Assembly (NCBI GenBank): GCA_016719135.1
Contig: JADKAV010000032.1
Location: forward strand, 1 to 30,333
Reading direction: 5' to 3'
DNA: 30,333 nt
Source of the DNA: Micrococcales bacterium
GTDB taxonomy: Bacteria > Actinomycetota > Actinomycetes > S36-B12 > UBA10799
The position numbers and the translations under genes are program-made. Shown here in pieces: positions 25,356 through 30,333 of this stretch (position 1 is its first letter; the number at the start of each line of letters is the position of its first letter). The notes under the pieces are model-generated. The model was not told where the DNA came from, made no database searches, and was given only the letters and a program-made list of their open reading frames with translations.

Positions 25356-26492
25356 ATGATCACCCTCAACTCGCCAACACTGCTCCTGGCGCTGCTGTTC
25401 GCGGTGCTCGCGACCTGGCTCGCCTACCGAATGGGCGCACGATCCACCCAACCCCGGATCGCCGCGCTGGAGGGCAAATGCGAGACGCTGAGCGCCCAGA
25501 TCGACGCCCACGCGCAGATGGATCAGACCCTCAAGCCACTGCAGCACGCGATGTCCACCCTCGCCGATCAGGTGGAATCGGCAGAACGTGCGCGGGTGAG
25601 CGCCATCAGTGGGCTGTCCGAACAGGTCCTGGGTGTGGGCCGCGAGGTGGGGGCTGCGACCAAGGACGTCCGGGAGCAGGCCCACCGGATCACCCAGGCA
25701 TTGTCGAGGACCCAGAACCAGGGCACGTGGGGCGAGATGCAGTTGCACCGCATCGTGGAGGCCTCCGGCATGCTCGAACACGTCCATTTCACCGAACAGA
25801 CGACGGTGCACGACGATGACCGTCACGTGCGGCCCGACATGATCATCGAGCTGGGCCACGGCCGACAGGTGGTGGTGGATGCCAAGGTGACCCTCGACGC
25901 GTTCCTGGATCCCGACCTCGACCCGCAAACGCAGGCCGAGTCCCATGCGGCCGCCGTCGCCGACCACATCACGCGCCTGTCCGGCAAGCAGTACTGGAAG
26001 TCCGTGGGCACCCCGGAGTACGTCATCATGTTCCTGCCCGCCGAACACATGCTCGGCGTGGCGCTGCAGGCGAAACCGGGCCTGCTGCAGACAGCGTTCG
26101 ACCGCAAGGTCGTCCTCGCAACGCCATCGACGCTGATGGCCACTTTGCGCAGCGTGTCCTGGGCCTGGCAGCAGGCCGCGATGGCCGATCAGGCACAAGC
26201 GGTTCTGCTGGCTGGACAGCAGGTCCACGACCGCCTGTCGACCATGAGTACTCACCTCACCCGGCTCGGCAAAAGTCTCACCGACGCCGTGACCGGCTAC
26301 AACCAGTTCGTCGGCTCGCTGGACACGCGGGTGATGCCCTCGGCTCGGCGCCTGGCACAGATGGTCGCTCCGGAGAGCAGCCCAGCCGAACCCTCGGAGA
26401 TAGATCTGCGTCCACGAACGAGCACTGCCCTGGCCGCCGGGGCCGAGCAACCAGGTGTGGGAGAACCCGACGTACTGGAAGACACCGGATAG
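25356..26492 (+). CDS. rmuC: DNA recombination protein RmuC homologue
   Basis: The 378-residue protein has an N-terminal membrane anchor (about 7-25), a long coiled-coil-prone stretch (about 33-115) and the RmuC core: GTWGEMQLHRIVEASGML, RPDMIIELGHGRQVVVDAKV, YVIMFLPAEHML and LMATLRSVSWAWQQ. The core is related to restriction-endonuclease-like folds. In E. coli RmuC limits inversions at short inverted repeats; the biochemical activity is uncertain. The C-terminus is polar and variable. It is divergent from ychF. Confidence 0.94.
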   Translation: MITLNSPTLLLALLFAVLATWLAYRMGARSTQPRIAALEGKCETLSAQIDAHAQMDQTLKPLQHAMSTLADQVESAERARVSAISGLSEQVLGVGREVGAATKDVREQAHRITQALSRTQNQGTWGEMQLHRIVEASGMLEHVHFTEQTTVHDDDRHVRPDMIIELGHGRQVVVDAKVTLDAFLDPDLDPQTQAESHAAAVADHITRLSGKQYWKSVGTPEYVIMFLPAEHMLGVALQAKPGLLQTAFDRKVVLATPSTLMATLRSVSWAWQQAAMADQAQAVLLAGQQVHDRLSTMSTHLTRLGKSLTDAVTGYNQFVGSLDTRVMPSARRLAQMVAPESSPAEPSEIDLRPRTSTALAAGAEQPGVGEPDVLEDTG

Positions 26493-26508
26493 GGATACCG
26501 GGTCAACG

Positions 26509-26525
26509 GGTAACGGCAGGTTACC
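26509..26525. promoter_or_regulatory. Inverted repeat overlapping the DUF6542 gene promoter
   Basis: GGTAAC-GGCAG-GTTACC overlaps the TACCGT -10 box at 26522-26527, which is followed by 6 nt and a GTG at 26534. An operator is possible. Confidence 0.4.
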
Positions 26526-26533
26526 GTTGGATG

Positions 26534-27028
26534 GTGAGCACCCAGGAGCCGAGCGCCCCCGCCGGGGTGTCGGTGCAGATTGCCCCCGAGCCCGGACCGA
26601 CCCCCACTACCGTGGCCAACGTGAGTCGCAACGACGCCGAAGAGCGGCCTTCAGGCGGCCTCGGTGTCGGCATGATGGTCCTGCTCGTCTTCACCGTGAC
26701 GATTCTGGCCGGACTCGGTGATACCGCCATCAACGGCAGCATCACGTACATCACCGGTGCGGTCTTCGTGGTCATCTCGGTCATTTCGGCGGCGACCATC
26801 AACTATCGCGATCTGTCGACGGCGATCATCACTCCCCCGCTGGCCTATTTCACGACGATCCTGATCGCCGGTCAGCCCGATCTGCTCGACGGCGTCACCG
26901 ACAACCTGCTGATCCGCGAAGGCGCCATGGTCGTGGCTGGTCTGGCATTCAACGCACCGTGGATCTTCGCGGGCACCGGCGCGGCGGCGCTCATTGTGAT
27001 CGTCAGGCGCTGGATCCTGCACCGCTGA
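26534..27028 (+). CDS. DUF6542-like small membrane protein
   Basis: The 164-residue product has a polar, proline-rich N-terminus of about 45 residues and then hydrophobic segments: GMMVLLVFTVTILAGLGDTA, ITGAVFVVISVISAATI, ITPPLAYFTTILIAG and a last span ending in FAGTGAAALIVIVRRWI. Its function is unknown. It sits between rmuC/ychF and ispH, the place of the DUF6542 gene next to ychF in mycobacteria, which supports the family call. I place the start at GTG 26534 because of the upstream box; the ATG at 26531 would add one residue. Its stop codon directly abuts the ispH stop (convergent, no gap), so transcripts must overlap. Confidence 0.78.
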   Translation: MSTQEPSAPAGVSVQIAPEPGPTPTTVANVSRNDAEERPSGGLGVGMMVLLVFTVTILAGLGDTAINGSITYITGAVFVVISVISAATINYRDLSTAIITPPLAYFTTILIAGQPDLLDGVTDNLLIREGAMVVAGLAFNAPWIFAGTGAAALIVIVRRWILHR

Positions 27029-27985
27029 TCAGGTCGCGGCAGCAGCAGCTGCCTTCAGGTCCTTGCGCAATTCGGGGGGCAACGCGAAGATCACGCTCTC
27101 CTCGACCTCGGTGACCACTTCGACGTCGTCGAAGCCGTGCACTGAAAGCGCTTCCAGTAGTTGGTCCACCAATGATTCGGGAACGCTGGCGCCGGAGGTG
27201 ACGCCCACGGTCTCAGCCCCCTGCACCCAGGACCAGTCCACCTGCTCTGCGTCGTCGATCCGATAGGCGCGGGCGCCGGCCTCTTCTGCGACTTCGGCAA
27301 GCCGCACCGAGTTGCTCGAGTTCTCCGACCCGACCACGATCACCACGTCGCACCGCGGTGCGATCGTCTTCACGGCAGCCTGCCGGTTCTGGGTGGCGTA
27401 GCAGATGTCGTCGCTGGGCGGGTCGATCAACAACGGCAAGCGCTGGCGCAGACGGTCCACCGTCTGCATGGTTTCATCGACGGACAGCGTGGTCTGGGAC
27501 AACCATGCGACGGGCCGATCCGGATCCAGTTCGATGCGGTCGGCGTCTTCGGGGGACTCCACCACGGTGATCGCCTCGGGGGCCTCTCCAGCCGTCCCCT
27601 CAACCTCTTCATGGCCTTCGTGGCCGATGAGCAGGATCTGGTAGCCGGAGTTCGCGAATCGGCGGGCCTCGTGGTGCACCTTGGTGACCAGCGGGCAGGT
27701 GGCGTCGATGGCCTTCAGATTGCGCCGTTGCGCCTGGTCGTGCACCGACGGTGATACGCCATGGGCACTGAACACCAACCGGGACCCCTCGGGGACCTCA
27801 TCGGTCTCATCGACGAAGATCGCTCCTCGCCGCTCGAGGTCGGCGACCACGTGGACGTTGTGAACGATCTGTTTGCGGACGTAGATCGGAGGACCGTACA
27901 GATCGAGGGCCTTTTCCACCGTCACCACTGCACGATCCACCCCCGCGCAGTAGCCGCGGGGTGCTGCCAAGAGAATTTTGCCCAT
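27029..27985 (-). CDS. ispH: 4-hydroxy-3-methylbut-2-enyl diphosphate reductase
   Basis: IspH (LytB) catalyses the last step of the MEP pathway, giving IPP and DMAPP. The 318 residues carry the three cluster-binding cysteines: Cys13 (APRGYCAGV), Cys97 (DATCPLVTKV) and Cys195 (DDICYATQNRQ), with the substrate-binding histidines in VHNVHVV and SAHGVSPSV, the GHEGHEEVEGT block, and the late GSENSSNS and GVTSGASVPE. The ATG at 27985 lies 6 nt after TAGCAT. That box overlaps the xseB stop codon, so ispH can be both read through from xseB and started on its own. Confidence 0.96.
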   Translation of the reverse strand: MGKILLAAPRGYCAGVDRAVVTVEKALDLYGPPIYVRKQIVHNVHVVADLERRGAIFVDETDEVPEGSRLVFSAHGVSPSVHDQAQRRNLKAIDATCPLVTKVHHEARRFANSGYQILLIGHEGHEEVEGTAGEAPEAITVVESPEDADRIELDPDRPVAWLSQTTLSVDETMQTVDRLRQRLPLLIDPPSDDICYATQNRQAAVKTIAPRCDVVIVVGSENSSNSVRLAEVAEEAGARAYRIDDAEQVDWSWVQGAETVGVTSGASVPESLVDQLLEALSVHGFDDVEVVTEVEESVIFALPPELRKDLKAAAAAAT

Positions 27986-27991
27986 TCGTCA

Positions 27992-27997
27992 ATGCTA
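27992..27997 (-). promoter_or_regulatory. -10 box of ispH inside the xseB stop codon
   Basis: TAGCAT on the minus strand precedes the ATG at 27985 by 6 nt. Its first three bases are the xseB stop codon TAG. Confidence 0.6.
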
Positions 27998-28210
27998 CGT
28001 GGGTTCGTCCATCTCCGCTTTTGCCGCCTCGATCCGGCTCTCCGCCTGGCCCAGCAACCGGTCGCAGTGGGCCGCGAGTTCCTCTCCTCGCTGCCAGAGG
28101 TCCAGTGACTCCTGCAACGTGACATTGCCGTCCTCGAGTTGACGCACGATCCGTTCGAGCTCGTCGCGGGCGACCTCGAACGTGAGGTCTTCCTTCTGAG
28201 GCTCACTCAT
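27995..28210 (-). CDS. xseB: Exodeoxyribonuclease VII small subunit
   Basis: The 71-residue protein matches XseB: LTFEVARDELERIVRQLEDGNVTLQESL, then LWQRGEELAAHCDRLL, a helical hairpin that several copies of which bind along the large subunit. Exonuclease VII degrades single-stranded DNA from both ends. ATG 28210 overlaps the xseA stop by 8 bp, and ispH begins 9 bp after its own stop. Confidence 0.95.
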   Translation of the reverse strand: MSEPQKEDLTFEVARDELERIVRQLEDGNVTLQESLDLWQRGEELAAHCDRLLGQAESRIEAAKAEMDEPT

Positions 28211-29426
28211 GACCGCTACCTTCCTGTGTCGGCGGAATCACATCGACGACCGCCCCGAACCGCCCACTCTGGACGCGGATGTCGACATGTGTGCCCTGCG
28301 CAGGCACTGCCCTCACCAGCTTTCCGGCCTCGTCGACGACCAGCGCGTAGCCGCGATCGAGGGTGGCTTGCGGTGACAGTGCGCGCAACTGCAGATCCAG
28401 GCTTCCCAGATCGGTCCGCTGACGTTCGGTGAACCTCACCAGGGCGGGCAACAACCGCACACGTGCGCGTTTGAGAGAGTCTTTGGGCGGACCCAGCAGA
28501 ACGTGCGGATCCTGCAGCACCCGACGGTTGCGGCAACTCTGCAGAAGCTTGCGGTCGTGGACGAGTTTCGCCTGCATGCGCGAGCGGATACGCCGTCGCA
28601 GCGTGTCGATGTGCGACGCGACGTCGGCGACCTGCGGGACCGCCAGAGTCGCGGCATGCGTCGGCGTCGCGGCACGCGCGTCGGCGACATCATCCAGGAT
28701 GGGCCGGTCGGCTTCATGACCGATCGCGCTGATCACCGGGGTCAGCAAGGCCGCCACCGTGCGCACGAGTCCTTCGTCGGAGAAGGGCAGCAGATCCTCC
28801 AGCGAACCGCCACCACGGGTCACGATGATCACGTCCACGTCGGGATGGGCATCGAGTTCCAGCAGCGCCCGAGTCACCTCGGAGACCGCCGAGCGCCCTT
28901 GGACAGCGGTCTGCCGGACCTCCAGCCGCACCCCTGGGAAGCGGACCGTCGCAATCCGCTGGACGTCTTTGAGGGCGTCCGAGTCACGCCCGGTGACCAC
29001 GCCGACCCGACGGGGAAGCAACGGCCACCGGCGTTTGTGGTGTTCGGCGAACAGGCCTTCATCGGCCAGCAGTCGACGCCGGCGTTCGATCTCCGCGAGC
29101 AGGTCGCCCACACCGGCCATCTGGATCTGGGAGGCGCGTAGCAGGATCCCGGTCGACCGGGTCAGTTGCGCCTTGACCAGGACGACCACCCGATCGCCAT
29201 GCGCCGGGGTCCTGGGAAGATCGGCGAATCTGCTCGGATGGATCATCACGTCGGCGCTGACCGCCCCCTGCTCATCACGCAGCGTGAAGTAGGTCTGGCC
29301 CCGGGAACTGCGGATCTTGCTGATCTCCCCGCTGACCCAGACCTGTCCGAGGCGGTCGACCCAGTCCCGGAAGTTCTGGAGCATGACGCGAAGCGGCCAC
29401 GGGTCCTGCGGCGTCGGCGTGGTCAC
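28203..29426 (-). CDS. xseA: Exodeoxyribonuclease VII large subunit
   Basis: The 407-residue catalytic subunit starts with an OB-fold ssDNA-binding domain (VWVSGEISKIRSS, TYFTLRDEQGAVSADVMI) and continues with the nuclease core: RVGVVTGRDSDALKDVQRIA, the VDVIIVTRGGGSLEDLLPF block, PVISAIGHEADRPILDDVAD and ATPTHAATLAVP. A coiled-coil region and the terminal LSPQATLDRGYALV strand follow, the latter where the XseB subunits assemble. GTG 29426 overlaps the DUF4245 stop as GTGA. With xseB it forms the nuclease. Confidence 0.95.
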   Translation of the reverse strand: MTTPTPQDPWPLRVMLQNFRDWVDRLGQVWVSGEISKIRSSRGQTYFTLRDEQGAVSADVMIHPSRFADLPRTPAHGDRVVVLVKAQLTRSTGILLRASQIQMAGVGDLLAEIERRRRLLADEGLFAEHHKRRWPLLPRRVGVVTGRDSDALKDVQRIATVRFPGVRLEVRQTAVQGRSAVSEVTRALLELDAHPDVDVIIVTRGGGSLEDLLPFSDEGLVRTVAALLTPVISAIGHEADRPILDDVADARAATPTHAATLAVPQVADVASHIDTLRRRIRSRMQAKLVHDRKLLQSCRNRRVLQDPHVLLGPPKDSLKRARVRLLPALVRFTERQRTDLGSLDLQLRALSPQATLDRGYALVVDEAGKLVRAVPAQGTHVDIRVQSGRFGAVVDVIPPTQEGSGHE

Positions 29427-29935
29427 GTCGAGAGTTTTCCTATGAACTGCTCCAGCGCCTCAAAGGACACCGTGCCGGTCACAACCGTGGTCGACGTGTC
29501 GTCCGTGAGGACCAGGGAGAGCTGGTCTCCGGAGGCGTATTGCTGCCACTGCCGGCCTTCGATGGTGCGCTCGCCGTCCGGAACGCCCTGCACAGTCTGC
29601 TCGCTGATGAAGTCGGCCGGGTCCCCGTCGGTCTGCGTCACGGCGACGTACTGGCCCTCAGGTGTCACGTATCCGAGGAACCACGTCGAGGAGCCGTCTG
29701 TGGCGTCGAACCGGGCCGACGTCGGCCGCCACTGCTCGGACAGACCCGTGGGCGCCAGCACCGGATACTCGGCCTGCGCACGGGCTGCTTGCAGCATGGG
29801 AACCGGATCGACGGGGCGGACCGGATCCGGGGACGGACGCCAGACCACGACGAACAGGAACGCCACGAACACCCCGACCACAGCGAGGCTGAGGATCAGA
29901 TCGCGCAGTCCCCGCTTGGTCCGGTCATCGCTCAC
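29423..29935 (-). CDS. DUF4245-family membrane-anchored protein
   Basis: The roughly 170-residue protein has one N-terminal membrane segment (LRDLILSLAVVGVFVAFLFV, after about 10 residues) and an extracytoplasmic domain with YPVLAPTGLSEQWRPTSARF, TWFLGYVTPEGQYVAVTQ and a closing VVTGTVSFEALEQFIGKLS. Function is unknown; the family typically lies next to xseA in actinobacteria, as in M. tuberculosis. I use the GTG at 29935 because the segment upstream is not family-like; a TGGAAT box 6 nt before it resembles the leaderless pattern with one mismatch. It heads the run to xseA, xseB and ispH. Confidence 0.85.
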   Translation of the reverse strand: MSDDRTKRGLRDLILSLAVVGVFVAFLFVVVWRPSPDPVRPVDPVPMLQAARAQAEYPVLAPTGLSEQWRPTSARFDATDGSSTWFLGYVTPEGQYVAVTQTDGDPADFISEQTVQGVPDGERTIEGRQWQQYASGDQLSLVLTDDTSTTVVTGTVSFEALEQFIGKLST

Positions 29936-30011
29936 GACCCCATTCCAACAGGCATGGACCCGGTCGGCACGCCCACCCCGGCGCACGTCACTCGACCAAC
30001 CTCACGCTGCG

Positions 30012-30332
30012 TCACGGGGTCACGGGCTCCGCGGGTCCGTCCACTGGGACGGAGGGGTCGGGTGGTCGAGCGCGCTTAACCGGTTCCGACGCGCCGATCA
30101 CGGTTCCTCCCAGCGGCACCCGACAGGCGGGGACCGTCCTGAACTCGTAGCCCTGGAGTCTGAGCAGCGGGATCATGGCCTTCACTGCCGAAATCGTCGC
30201 CGCGCGCGGACCGCCCCCATCGTGCATCAGCACGATCGACCGGTCACGGACATGACTCAGAACGTGTCCAGCGATGTAGTTCGCGTCCTGATGGGCCCAG
30301 TCCTGCGGATCGACGGTCCACATCACCTGCTT
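30012..30332 (-). CDS. Polysaccharide deacetylase (NodB-like), C-terminal part
   Basis: Only the last 106 residues are in the window; the gene begins beyond the right edge. VMWTVDPQDW and SIVLMHDGGG are the late motifs of the NodB homology domain, the latter holding the conserved His near the active site, followed by LLRLQGYEFRTVP. Members remove acetyl groups from peptidoglycan or other polysaccharides. The last 30 residues are a Pro-rich tail. It may share a transcript with the DUF4245 gene, 76 bp downstream. Confidence 0.85.
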   Translation of the reverse strand, partial: KQVMWTVDPQDWAHQDANYIAGHVLSHVRDRSIVLMHDGGGPRAATISAVKAMIPLLRLQGYEFRTVPACRVPLGGTVIGASEPVKRARPPDPSVPVDGPAEPVTP

Positions 30333-30333
30333 C

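Overview
The window is a GC-rich chromosomal segment from an actinomycete (Actinomycetota). Evidence for this is the mycothiol gene mshB, a 7Fe ferredoxin of the FdxC type, the succinylase-branch diaminopimelate genes dapE, dapD and dapC, a DUF4245/DUF6542 pair, and many genes whose start codon lies 6-7 nt after a TANNNT -10 box (leaderless transcription). From memory, several neighbourhoods match Mycobacterium tuberculosis: folP2, a LOG protein, dapE and dapD; mshB, fdxC and dapC; and xseB, xseA, a DUF4245 gene, ispH, a DUF6542 gene and ychF. I cannot name a genus.

Layout. 1-0.5 kb: 3' end of a dihydropteroate synthase gene. 0.5-5.7 kb: LOG-family protein, exported GH25 muramidase, dapE/dapD (divergent) and citrate synthase gltA. 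5.7-6.36 kb: non-coding, with a tandem 139-bp duplication of a symmetric array of 7-bp boxes. 6.36-11.4 kb: a minus-strand run of mshB, FtsH-like AAA protease, flavin reductase, fdxC and dapC. 11.4-13.4 kb: S9 serine peptidase, divergent from mshB. 13.6-19.6 kb: a complete peptide ABC importer (substrate-binding lipoprotein, two permeases, two ATPases) with REP-like elements and a strong hairpin between the lipoprotein and permease genes. 19.95-22.6 kb: two exported hydrolases (glycerophosphodiesterase, M28 peptidase). 22.8-24.1 kb: two coupled VOC proteins and an orphan PIN-domain protein. 24.2-30.3 kb: ychF, rmuC, a DUF6542 membrane protein, the ispH-xseB-xseA-DUF4245 run and a truncated polysaccharide deacetylase.

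How the genes fit together. Most are housekeeping genes: lysine/peptidoglycan precursor synthesis, TCA-cycle entry, isoprenoid synthesis, mycothiol synthesis, DNA repair and peptide use (importer plus peptidases). I found no phage, transposon, CRISPR or defence system, and no tRNA or rRNA gene.

The most interesting observations are: (1) two genes, dapE and the S9 peptidase, each look broken by a single extra base, and the repaired reading restores both the family sequence and, for dapE, a GTGA overlap with its neighbour; (2) the symmetric 19-bp-periodic hairpin array between gltA and dapC; (3) REP-like palindromes inside the peptide-transporter operon; (4) a consistent leaderless promoter grammar that decides several start codons; (5) a divergent FtsH paralogue translationally coupled to a flavin reductase.
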